Below are positions 53,413 through 61,377 of a stretch of 64,000 nt of DNA, piece by piece (within the stretch, counting starts at the first letter, position 1; each line of letters begins with the position of its first letter). Both the position numbers and the translations under genes were made by a program. The notes beneath the pieces were generated by a model that worked only from the letters and a program-made list of their open reading frames with translations, ran no database searches and was not told the DNA's origin. This DNA is from Flavobacterium panacagri (GTDB lineage: Bacteria; Bacteroidota; Bacteroidia; Flavobacteriales; Flavobacteriaceae): positions 4,712,001 through 4,776,000 of the forward strand of contig NZ_CP119766.1 of the NCBI RefSeq assembly GCF_030378165.1, written 5' to 3'.

Positions 53413-55743
53413 TTAATTTAATTTCTTTTTTTCTGCCTCAGATTTCCCTAACAGATTTATAATGTCTTTTTTTCGTTCTTCCGGAATTACTTTTAAAACC
53501 TTCAATTCTCCATTTAAGAGTTCGGCTTCAATTGTAGTATTTTGTTTGGCATGTAATTTAAAATGAACGTTCCATTCTTTTGGCCAGGCTGGAAAAAGAT
53601 AAATCTTTCCGTCTGTTTCCTGCAAAAGCATTTCCTGCATGCCAATCATCCCCGATCCGCCCCAATTATGATCTGGCACCCAGTCAAATCCTGGTCCCCA
53701 GAAAGCTGGAAAACGTCTATCCGAATTCGCCATTTTTAGTGTATTGTATTTCATCGCTTCTTCCGTCAAACCCAAACACGCCGAGAAAATATTATCTTGC
53801 TTCCATCCTACGTGGCTTCTGAATTTTAAAGCATCTAAATCGTATTTCCATGTATTTAAAGCGGTTTCTAAATCAGGTTTTCCAATGCCGTAAATTCCCC
53901 ACGGATAAACAGGATACAATTGCGGAACTTCCGAATTATTAACCCTTTCCCAAGTTTTAGCAGGAAGCAACACTTTATGATTTTCAATCTGTCCAAAATT
54001 CAAAGGCGGAATTCTAGTTTGGAAAGTTTTTAAATATTCTGAATCTTCTTTGGACAATTGATTTCCCGAAAGGTTTAAAAGACTTTCTGTAATTACCTGT
54101 AAAGCCGAAATTGTACTATTGGCATTATTTGCCATTTTATAAGTTTCTGCTCCTGAACCCGGAAAAAGAATTAATTTTCCGTTTCCATCCAAAGCTTTTC
54201 TGCCTCTTTGTTTGGCTAAATATTGATAATGTTCATCAAAAAACCGAAGACAGCTTATAATAAATTGATTGTATTTCTGAATGTCTTTTCCCGCATATTC
54301 CTTTTGCTGCAACATCATTTGGCAGAATTCAAAAACCGTATCCCATTCGTATTCCAGCCATGCATTGTATTCCATTCCTGGATCGTAGTCTGCGGGACGT
54401 TTCCATTCGTATTCTGCTGGATTTGGAAGTCCAAAATTTTCTAATTGTTCGGTGAATGATGCTCCGTTGTGATTCCAATACACTTTTGAACGCAATTCAG
54501 CATTTTTTTGAAGACTGATGTAATAATCCAATTGTGATTTCATCATATCAAAATCACCGCTTTTTACCATCGGAAAATAAACCAATCGTTGGTTTTGAGC
54601 TGTCATTGTTCCGCCACCCCAATTTCTGAAATCGGGTGTAAAATCCAGATCTTTATTGGTGTGAACAGGATCAACTGTAAAAAGTCCGCCGTTGAATTTC
54701 GTTGGATATTTTCCATACGCATTGCAACCCAGCATATATCGAAACAACTGATAATTCTGTCCAATTTGATAGACTGAATCTTTCTCAATCGATTGATTTT
54801 TTTGTGTAAAAATAAAACTGCGGTTCCAGAAAGTATTCCACCATTTTTGAGTGTTTTTTTCGGCTTGTTTAGCTGTACTTTTATTTGCAGAAACCAAACT
54901 TTTCAATCCGTTATCCCAAGTAGAAAAATCAGATTGATTGGTGTTTAAATAAATTTCTAAAGACCATTTTTTGGAAGGTTTTATACTTGATAAATTAAAG
55001 CCTTTAAAATCGGTAGATTGGTATTTTCCAAGATATGTTCCGTCTGGTTTTAAGTTATCACCTTTCATGAATCCACCGAAAGTCAAATTCGCAATCGGGT
55101 TCAACATTTGATCTTTTACCGATTCCATTTTTTGTTGTTTTACCGCTACGTCAAAAACAGTATTTTCTCTGTTTCTATGATAAAATTTGATTCCGTTATT
55201 TTCAAAAGAAATAGAATCTTTATACGTAATAAGTTCTCCCTGAGGAGCCCATTTATAAGAATTGGCATTATTTTCTTTTCCTTTTGGATAACGATTTTGA
55301 TAACGCCAGCTTTCGTAAGAAGCTGTCATTTTTAATGGGTTCTTACTTTCTAAATCAACATGAATAATCGGTTTAAAAACATCTACCCAAAGTTTGATTT
55401 TAGTTTCATTCTGCCCAACTAAAACATATCCATCTTTTAGTTTTAATTCCTGATGAAAACCTTCTTTTCCTACGAATGGATTAGGAGTTAAAGTCACTTT
55501 TACACGACCTAATTTCAATAAAGTATTATGCTCATCAAAAGTGCCGCTTCGTGAAAAATAGAAATACAAATCGCCTTTCTCTACCCAAACATTCATACCA
55601 ATATCACCGCCACCCAAAGGCATAGACTCTGATGAATTATTGCTTTGCGTTGTCCAGATTTGATTATAATTATGGAGCGCAGGTATTTGCGCTTTAAGGC
55701 AAAGCGTGGTAAGGAAAAGTATTATCAGTAATTTATTTCTCAT
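53413..55743 (-). CDS. DUF5703 protein, probable (alpha/alpha)6 glycosidase
   Basis: 776 aa with signal peptide (ending CLKAQ). The N-terminal domain (about 25-285) is a beta-sandwich of the GH65/GH95-N type (SMPLGGGDIGMNVWVEKGD). The rest is a helical barrel (about 300-690): RWGG-type and FPMVKSGDFDMMKSQLDYY, VYWNHNGASFTEQ, NAWLEYEWDTVFEFCQMML and KIYLFPAWPKEWNV, which recall GH95 and related inverting glycosidases. Candidate acids are E in YEWDTVFEFC and D in GFDWVPDHNWGG. DUF5703 has no assigned activity that I know of. Its stop is 6 nt from the start of the FN3-PL1 lyase, so the pair forms a tight transcription unit, and the enzyme may finish products of that lyase. Confidence 0.8.
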   Translation of the reverse strand: MRNKLLIILFLTTLCLKAQIPALHNYNQIWTTQSNNSSESMPLGGGDIGMNVWVEKGDLYFYFSRSGTFDEHNTLLKLGRVKVTLTPNPFVGKEGFHQELKLKDGYVLVGQNETKIKLWVDVFKPIIHVDLESKNPLKMTASYESWRYQNRYPKGKENNANSYKWAPQGELITYKDSISFENNGIKFYHRNRENTVFDVAVKQQKMESVKDQMLNPIANLTFGGFMKGDNLKPDGTYLGKYQSTDFKGFNLSSIKPSKKWSLEIYLNTNQSDFSTWDNGLKSLVSANKSTAKQAEKNTQKWWNTFWNRSFIFTQKNQSIEKDSVYQIGQNYQLFRYMLGCNAYGKYPTKFNGGLFTVDPVHTNKDLDFTPDFRNWGGGTMTAQNQRLVYFPMVKSGDFDMMKSQLDYYISLQKNAELRSKVYWNHNGASFTEQLENFGLPNPAEYEWKRPADYDPGMEYNAWLEYEWDTVFEFCQMMLQQKEYAGKDIQKYNQFIISCLRFFDEHYQYLAKQRGRKALDGNGKLILFPGSGAETYKMANNANSTISALQVITESLLNLSGNQLSKEDSEYLKTFQTRIPPLNFGQIENHKVLLPAKTWERVNNSEVPQLYPVYPWGIYGIGKPDLETALNTWKYDLDALKFRSHVGWKQDNIFSACLGLTEEAMKYNTLKMANSDRRFPAFWGPGFDWVPDHNWGGSGMIGMQEMLLQETDGKIYLFPAWPKEWNVHFKLHAKQNTTIEAELLNGELKVLKVIPEERKKDIINLLGKSEAEKKKLN

Positions 55744-55753
55744 CGTTTTCTTT

Positions 55754-55780
55754 CCTGCAAGGTTTTGAAAACCTTGTAGG
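55754..55780. repeat. Family A palindrome, left bracket
   Basis: CCTGCAAGGTTTTGAAAACC..., 10 nt upstream of the DUF5703 start codon. With the copy at 55972-55998 it brackets two other repeats (55797-55832 and 55839-55945). Confidence 0.88.
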
Positions 55781-55796
55781 TATATTTTTTTATTTT

Positions 55797-55832
55797 CTCT
55801 CGCAGATTTAGCAGATCTTGGAGATTTATTCT
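55797..55832. repeat. Family B half-element
   Basis: CTCTCGCAGATTTAGCAGAT... resembles one arm of the inverted repeats elsewhere, but the partner arm is missing, as if an element had been truncated by the adjacent family E repeat. Confidence 0.6.
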
Positions 55833-55838
55833 CATTTT

Positions 55839-55945
55839 TTGTTATTTCGACTGAAAGGAGAAATCACACTAGAAACTCCGCAACGATAGTCACCAATCTT
55901 TGTCGAGTTACTTGCGGAGATCCCTCGTTCCTCGGGATGACAAAC
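55839..55945. repeat. Family E inverted repeat
   Basis: The ends TTGTTATTTCGACTGAAAGG and CCTCGGGATGACAAAC pair, and the inner GAAACTCCGCAA/TTGCGGAGA pairs too. It shares TTTGTCGAGTTACTTGCG with the copies at 48424-48556 and 61203-61306. Confidence 0.85.
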
Positions 55946-55971
55946 TAGACGTTAAACTCATAATTCAAACA

Positions 55972-55998
55972 CCTACAAGGTTCTGAAAACCTTACAGG
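55972..55998. repeat. Family A palindrome, right bracket
   Basis: CCTACAAGGTTCTGAAAACC... with one base changed in the core. It lies 13 nt from the stop of the esterase gene. The 267-bp gap contains only repeats. Confidence 0.86.
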
Positions 55999-56010
55999 AG
56001 CGTCCGTATA

Positions 56011-57435
56011 TTACCATTCGTCTGTTCTAAACGAAGAAACTGGCAAACCTCCGCCACTAAACAATTCCGCTTTAGCGAAATCTTTCCATAAATAACGAAC
56101 TGCCACTGGATTTTTTACTTTATCAGAAGTCAAAACCACTGATTTTCTTCTTACAGCCGTTTTCGCTGGATAAAAAACTTTGTCTTCTCCTGCTATTTCA
56201 AAACCAGTTACTTCTTTATCATAAGATGTAATTCCGTTATTAACATCATCAAAAGAAACGGTTACCGCGCCATCTTTTATTTCCATCGATTTATATTTCG
56301 GACTTTCGTATTCAAAACCTTCAATTCCATAAGTTCTTGCCAAAGCCTGAAAAGCCAGACGATTCCCGCCTTTTTCTTTATCCATTGGGTGAATACTGTT
56401 CTCTTCCCCAACATCCATTAAAACCGCCATTGCTGAATTAGGAATTTCCTTTGAAGCCTTAAACTGTGCCTCTCTCAAATAAGCCGAATTATATTTTTCC
56501 TGATAATCTTTTGGATGAAATGAAGCATAATTAAACGGTGCAATCTGAGCGAAGTAAAAAGGAAAATCTCCCTGATTCCACAACGTTCTCCAACTGCTGA
56601 CCATTTTCTTCATTAAAGCAGTATATTCAGAAGCTCTTTCGTAATTCGATTCCCCTTGATACCAGATACAGCCTTTAATTCCGTAACCAATTACAGGCGA
56701 TAGCATTCCGTTAAATAAAGTTGTTGGCACACGATTTGGATCTTTTGCCAATTCTTCTTTCGTCGTCGGAATTTTAGCGCTGGCAAAATCTTTCAGCATT
56801 TCTTTGTTCATCCAAGCTTCCATGCTCGAACCCCCATACGATACATGAATTAATCCCACAGGAACGTTTAAAACTTCTTGCAAAAGCGATCCAAAATACC
56901 AAGCTGTTGCACTAAATTTGGATGTTGATTTTGGAGAAGCTTCTTCCCATTTCCCTTCGAAATCTTGCAAAGGTTCTAAAACCGTTGCTCTTGGAATCGT
57001 AATTAAACGAATATTTTTATTGGTCGATCTTACAATAATTTCATTTCCGTTTTTTACTGGCTGTCCTTGAAATCCTTTCAAAGGCATTTCCATATTTGAC
57101 TGTCCTGAACAAAGCCAAACTTCTCCCAATAAAACATTTTTGATGGTTACTTTTTCGTTTCCTTCTGAAACTTCAATTGTGTATGGTCCACCAAAGGAAA
57201 CCGTTTTTAATTCTGTTTTCCATTTACCTGAAGCGTCTGCTTTTACTTTATAAGTTTTAGAATCCCACGAAGTTTTGATTACAATGTTGGCGTTCTTTTC
57301 TGCCCAGCCCCAAATTGGTGCGTTTGATTTTTGCTGTAACATCATGTTATCAGTAAACAATGCTGGGAGCTTGATTTTTGCATTGATTTGAAAACTAACT
57401 AAAATCGCTACTAGTACAATAATTGATCTTTTCAT
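56011..57435 (-). CDS. SGNH-type (SASA) carbohydrate acetylesterase
   Basis: 474 aa with signal peptide (ending FQINAK). N-terminal beta-sandwich (about 20-100; LPALFTDNMMLQQKSNAPIW), then a split SGNH catalytic domain: VWLCSGQSNMEMP (nucleophile S110), LIHVSYGGSSMEAWM, CIWYQGESNYE (E262) and DVGEENSIHPMDK (D341-H349 pair). C-terminal Ig-like residues end at SSFRTDEW. This group was named for sialate O-acetylesterases, but in plant-glycan loci the members remove acetyl groups from pectin or xylan. The neighbours GH106, GH127, PL1 and CE8 point to acetylated rhamnogalacturonan. I cannot tell which hydroxyl it deacetylates. Exported. Confidence 0.88.
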   Translation of the reverse strand: MKRSIIVLVAILVSFQINAKIKLPALFTDNMMLQQKSNAPIWGWAEKNANIVIKTSWDSKTYKVKADASGKWKTELKTVSFGGPYTIEVSEGNEKVTIKNVLLGEVWLCSGQSNMEMPLKGFQGQPVKNGNEIIVRSTNKNIRLITIPRATVLEPLQDFEGKWEEASPKSTSKFSATAWYFGSLLQEVLNVPVGLIHVSYGGSSMEAWMNKEMLKDFASAKIPTTKEELAKDPNRVPTTLFNGMLSPVIGYGIKGCIWYQGESNYERASEYTALMKKMVSSWRTLWNQGDFPFYFAQIAPFNYASFHPKDYQEKYNSAYLREAQFKASKEIPNSAMAVLMDVGEENSIHPMDKEKGGNRLAFQALARTYGIEGFEYESPKYKSMEIKDGAVTVSFDDVNNGITSYDKEVTGFEIAGEDKVFYPAKTAVRRKSVVLTSDKVKNPVAVRYLWKDFAKAELFSGGGLPVSSFRTDEW

Positions 57436-57450
57436 TTTTTTTATTTTTTT

Positions 57451-57701
57451 GCCACAGATTAAAGAATTAAAAAGGATTATTAATCTCTTGAAATTCTTTA
57501 ATCTATTGATGTTTTTCTTTTCAATTGCCTCCAGCTTTAGCTGGAGGTGTATTAAATATTTATTTTCAATGGGCTTTAGCCAAACTAACTTTTTGGCTAA
57601 AGCCCTGTTGTGTATTCTTCTTAACCTCCAGCTAAAGCTGGAGGCAACTAACTTCTTTCTTTGTTAAAAAAATAATCCTTTTTAATCCTTTAATCTGTGG
57701 C
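57451..57701. repeat. Nested repeat: outer GCCACAGATTAAAG arms around a family D element
   Basis: The outer arms GCCACAGATTAAAGAATTAA (from 57451) and TTTAATCCTTTAATCTGTGG (ending 57701) pair over about 29 bp. The family D element at 57525-57647 lies inside, with inner pieces ATCTCTTGAAATTCTTTAAT next to it. It fills the 272-bp gap; no gene is present. Confidence 0.9.
57525..57647. repeat. Family D element, three palindromes
   Basis: Left CCTCCAGCTTTAGCTGGAGG, centre GGGCTTTAGCC/GGCTAAAGCCC, right CCTCCAGCTAAAGCTGGAGG; each is a near-perfect palindrome and the outer two also pair. Closely related to 23757-23889 although the genes around it differ. Confidence 0.93.
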
Positions 57702-57707
57702 TAACTT

Positions 57708-60700
57708 TTATTTTTCTTTTACAATACTAACTGGCCCAAATAATCCCGCTTTTAACAAAGGTTCTCCTTCTAATCTAAATGGTGCTGTTGTCCATGTTAA
57801 TCTTTCTTCTTTTGGCAATTTTTGATCGCCAATTAATCTATTTGCCCAAGTATTTGTGATTTTTATTTCTATTGAATTTTTTCCTTTTTGTAAAGCTTTT
57901 GAAATATCTGTTTTGAAAGGGAAAGTCCAGAGTGTTCCGCAATCTTTTCCGTTGATTTTGATTTCAGCAATATTTGAGATTTCACCTAAATCCAGCCAGA
58001 TTTTATTGGAATCTTTTCCTTTCCAGACAAACTCTTTTTTATAAACTACAGTTCCCGAATAATACTTAATTTGGTCATTTTCAGAAGTACTCCAATCAAA
58101 AAGTTTGTTTGTTTTTACAACCTCTTTTGGGCCTTTAAATTCAGGATCAAACTGCAATTCCCAGTTTTCATCTAAAGTCTGAACTTTCTCCAATTCAGAA
58201 GATTTTCCGTGTGCTACAACTTCTTTCGTTCCTCCTTTAAAAATCACAAAACCAGATTCGTTGGCGTCTAAAGCTATCGAAACAATTGTTCTTCCATTTT
58301 CTATTTTCCAATTGGCTAAAGCAGAAGTTTGATTTGTTACTGGATTGTACCATTCTGCTACTTTTCCTGAAATTCTAAAGGACGCCTCGAAAGAACGTTT
58401 TTCTGCTTTTTGATTGGAAATGAAATAAATATCTTCCGTCTCCGATTTACGATGCGCCCAAGCCAATGTTTCGGCTTCAGAACGCTTTAAATTAGGAAAA
58501 TAAATATCCTGAGTAATTCCGATGGAAGCAAAATCATTTCCTAAATACGGCAATTTAACAACCGTTCCTTTTCCTATTTTCCATGTTGATGAATTGGCAT
58601 TATTCCAAATTTCATCAATTATATCCTGCCATTTCTTTTGATCGGCTTCTGATTGAATTCCCGGCTGAAAGTTAGGTTTTTCATCCACAAAAATGGTTGC
58701 TCCGTCTTTTAGCAATTTCAGTATTTTTTCGGCAGAAGCCAAAGATAAAATCTTATTTGGTGCCATTTTATGACTTCCCGGAAAGAATAAAGCGCCATAT
58801 TCTATTCCGCCTTCAAATGAAATTTTTCCGTTTACCACTTTCGCACGATTGATTAAAACATCGGCATTGAAAGAATCATATTGATAGCCATTTAGCGGGT
58901 TAATCCATTGTGATAAATCGGTTATGTTTTTAGAATAGGTGACTTCTTTTGGCATTTTTGCCGTTGGCTGACCTTCATTTTCTAAACGGATTTTCTCGCT
59001 TTCCAATCTTTCTTTTCCGAAAACATTCGGAATAAAAGGAACCAAACGATCTGGAACAAAAGAACGGGAAGGAAAATCTTCGCCAATAAAAACTGCCAGA
59101 TCAATTACAGGTTTTCCTTTTTGCAATTGAAACTGTACTCTTTGACAATAATCAAACCACGCTTTTCCGGGTTTCCACCAAGTTTGGTCTCTTTGAAAAA
59201 AAGTTCCGATATCGTCTAAAGTCATTCCGGGTTTTCTATCCGTCCACGGATTATGGACAAAAACGTGATAGAATAAACGGTTAATTCCTAAAGCATAATT
59301 CCGGTCTGCCGTTGTTTTTAGATTTCCGGGATGTTCGTCCCAATCCATTCGCAGAGCTGTAAAAGATTCTGCCTGAATAATATCTTTTCCGTAAATATGC
59401 CCGCCCGAAATGGCATCAACCATGTCAAAAGGTTTATCGTGGGTTGGGCTTTTCAGCCAAAATTCTCCACTTGGATAATCGACAAATTTATAGTGAAGCA
59501 AGGCATCGCTGGTTACAACTGGCGCTACATTTTCTGCACTTAATTTTATATTGTTTTCTTTGGCGATTTGCGCTACAGTTCCGTAGAAATTATCGGCAAC
59601 TAAATCGGCAATAGTTTTGCGGACATCGTATAAAAATTTCTCTGAAAAATCCGTACTTTCTACTGGAATTCCAGCCATAACAGGCAGATATTCTATAATA
59701 TCGTAACCACGTCTCTTTTTAAATTCAACTTGAAAAACCGAAGACCAGTTTTGGCTTCCGCACTCCCAGCTGTCAAAATGAAGGATTTCCAGCACTTTCG
59801 AAGCCAATTCTGGCCCAGCAGAACGAACGGCTTCTCCGAACCAATGATCTAACTGAAAACGAATTAATTCTGGGTTAAATTTGTCTACTTCCAACCCTTT
59901 TCCTGCTCCACCAGTTGCATTTTCATGTCCAGTCGAAGTATGTCCCATTCGGATGATTTTCCATTTTCCTTTTGGTGCTTTCCAGTTCAGATTTCCTCCC
60001 GCATCAACAAAATTGGAAATATTGATGATTTCTGATTTTTTGAATGCATCAGAATTTGGAATCTCTTTTTCTGTAGTCTGCGGAGTCAAACGCCATATTG
60101 CTCCCGATTTTCCTTCGTAATTATTAATCAGTGATTGATTCGAAAGGGTAATTTTACTCACTTTCAAATTCTGTTTCCACTTAGCAAAATCCAAATCTTC
60201 AGCCCCCGGTTCTGTTCCTTTTGGATCATACACAAATCTGAAATATTTTGCTGTAATTGGTGTAATCGTATGTGTATTGGGGAAATCCATATCCTGCCAA
60301 CCGTGACGCGGTACAATCATTCTTTCGTGAAATCTAAAATTGACTCCATCATCACTCACTTCTACAATCAGACGCTGTGCCTGAAAATCTCTTCCTTTTG
60401 TTTCAATAACAATAGATTTACAGGTAAAAGGCTGTGCAAATTCGTACTGAATCCAACCTGCATCGGCAAACTTGAAATTCTCGTCTTTCTTAGGATCAGC
60501 CAAAAACGATGCATCGGTATTGTTTGATGTGGTAACTTTTGGCAGTTGCATCTGCGAAGTAATTTGGTATTCTTTTATCGGAATAGCAAAAGTGGCAATG
60601 TCTTTATAATATTCTTTGTAATGTGCTGAAACTGGTAGTTTTAAACCCACTTTTTTTCCACCTAAAATTTCAGTTGTTGACCAGACTACTTTTTGCATCG

Positions 60701-61094
60701 ACATTTCTGGCGTAATCCACGGCCCGCCTGCAACGGCAAATCCATCGGCTCCGTGAAAAGCCAGTTTCAAACCTAAACGATCAGCTTCTTTAAAAGCCCA
60801 CTGAATCATATCCCAAAATTCAGGCGTCAACTGTAAAACTGGCGGATCTATCAAAGGTGGGTTTGCTGGGCCTTTAATGGTCATTAAATAAGCTCCCGCA
60901 ATTCCTGCTTGTTTCATCGCTTCTAAATCGGCTGTAATTCCGGGTTTAGAATACGCCGATTTCATCCAATACCAATACACCCAAGGTCTTGAGGATTCTA
61001 ATGTTGGCTGAAAAGATTCTTTTTTATGGATTTCCTGTGCAGAGACGAAACTTGCTAAAAGGAGGATAAAAAAGAGGTATTTTTTTTTAAACAT
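57708..61094 (-). CDS. GH106 alpha-L-rhamnosidase
   Basis: 1128 aa starting at the ATG at 61094 (MFKKKYLFFILLLASFVSAQ); a longer frame to 61133 comes from a family B repeat. The first 400 residues contain the GH106 barrel start: SSRPWVYWYWMKSAYSKPG, MKQAGIAGAYLMTIKGP and LGLKLAFHGADGFAVAGGP, followed by HFDSWECGSQNW and ENNIKLSAENVAPVV. A discoidin-like segment (about 215-310) is inserted, and a C-terminal jelly roll (about 1000-1120; KIWLDLGEISNIAEIKINGK, WTTAPFRLEGEPLLKAGLFG) closes the protein. Members such as BT0986 release rhamnose from RG-II and RG-I by inversion. The gene lies between a SASA esterase and a GH2. Confidence 0.9.
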   Translation of the reverse strand: MFKKKYLFFILLLASFVSAQEIHKKESFQPTLESSRPWVYWYWMKSAYSKPGITADLEAMKQAGIAGAYLMTIKGPANPPLIDPPVLQLTPEFWDMIQWAFKEADRLGLKLAFHGADGFAVAGGPWITPEMSMQKVVWSTTEILGGKKVGLKLPVSAHYKEYYKDIATFAIPIKEYQITSQMQLPKVTTSNNTDASFLADPKKDENFKFADAGWIQYEFAQPFTCKSIVIETKGRDFQAQRLIVEVSDDGVNFRFHERMIVPRHGWQDMDFPNTHTITPITAKYFRFVYDPKGTEPGAEDLDFAKWKQNLKVSKITLSNQSLINNYEGKSGAIWRLTPQTTEKEIPNSDAFKKSEIINISNFVDAGGNLNWKAPKGKWKIIRMGHTSTGHENATGGAGKGLEVDKFNPELIRFQLDHWFGEAVRSAGPELASKVLEILHFDSWECGSQNWSSVFQVEFKKRRGYDIIEYLPVMAGIPVESTDFSEKFLYDVRKTIADLVADNFYGTVAQIAKENNIKLSAENVAPVVTSDALLHYKFVDYPSGEFWLKSPTHDKPFDMVDAISGGHIYGKDIIQAESFTALRMDWDEHPGNLKTTADRNYALGINRLFYHVFVHNPWTDRKPGMTLDDIGTFFQRDQTWWKPGKAWFDYCQRVQFQLQKGKPVIDLAVFIGEDFPSRSFVPDRLVPFIPNVFGKERLESEKIRLENEGQPTAKMPKEVTYSKNITDLSQWINPLNGYQYDSFNADVLINRAKVVNGKISFEGGIEYGALFFPGSHKMAPNKILSLASAEKILKLLKDGATIFVDEKPNFQPGIQSEADQKKWQDIIDEIWNNANSSTWKIGKGTVVKLPYLGNDFASIGITQDIYFPNLKRSEAETLAWAHRKSETEDIYFISNQKAEKRSFEASFRISGKVAEWYNPVTNQTSALANWKIENGRTIVSIALDANESGFVIFKGGTKEVVAHGKSSELEKVQTLDENWELQFDPEFKGPKEVVKTNKLFDWSTSENDQIKYYSGTVVYKKEFVWKGKDSNKIWLDLGEISNIAEIKINGKDCGTLWTFPFKTDISKALQKGKNSIEIKITNTWANRLIGDQKLPKEERLTWTTAPFRLEGEPLLKAGLFGPVSIVKEK

Positions 61095-61114
61095 TATTCT
61101 TTGTTTTTTTTGAT

Positions 61115-61181
61115 AATCTGTTTTATCTGTCAAATCTGCGGGAAAAATTTACTCTCGCAGATTTGACTGATTTGGCAGATT
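61115..61181. repeat. Family B inverted repeat
   Basis: AATCTGTTTTATCTGTCAAA...CTGCGGG pairs with CTCGCAGATTTGACTGATTT...CAGATT. It produces the false extension of the GH106 reading frame. Confidence 0.87.
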
Positions 61182-61202
61182 TTTTACTTTTTTTTCGTCT
61201 TT

Positions 61203-61306
61203 TTTGTCATTTCGACGTAAGGAGAAATCTTCGTGAGTAGCTCCTCATGGTGGATCACCTTTGTAGAGTTTCTTGCGAAGATTTCTCGTCCCTCGAAATG
61301 ACAAAC
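61203..61306. repeat. Family E inverted repeat
   Basis: The ends TTTGTCATTTCGACGTAAGG and TCGAAATGACAAA pair, and the inner GAGAAATCTTCGTGAG pairs with TTGCGAAGATTTCTC. The middle also contains CTCCTCATGGTGGATCACC, not seen in the other two copies. Confidence 0.87.
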
Positions 61307-61338
61307 TGTACCTTAAACTTTTAGTTCTTAATTTTAAA

Positions 61339-61377
61339 ATTATCAATTATCAATTATCAATTATCAATTATCAATTA
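61339..61377. repeat. 7-bp tandem repeat directly after a stop codon
   Basis: About five and a half copies of ATTATCA (AATTGATAATTGATAATTG on the minus strand) start within a base of the GH2 stop codon. Such a run is prone to copy-number change, and each unit lacks coding content. Confidence 0.85.

Noticed and set aside
60135..60527. 130-codon plus-strand frame opposite the GH106 gene
   Set aside because: Antisense shadow of a well-supported enzyme; Cys/Phe/Ile-rich translation without any motif.
7897..61306. Repeated palindromes as a CRISPR array
   Set aside because: Copies are far apart, in mixed orientation, without regular spacers, and there are no cas genes.
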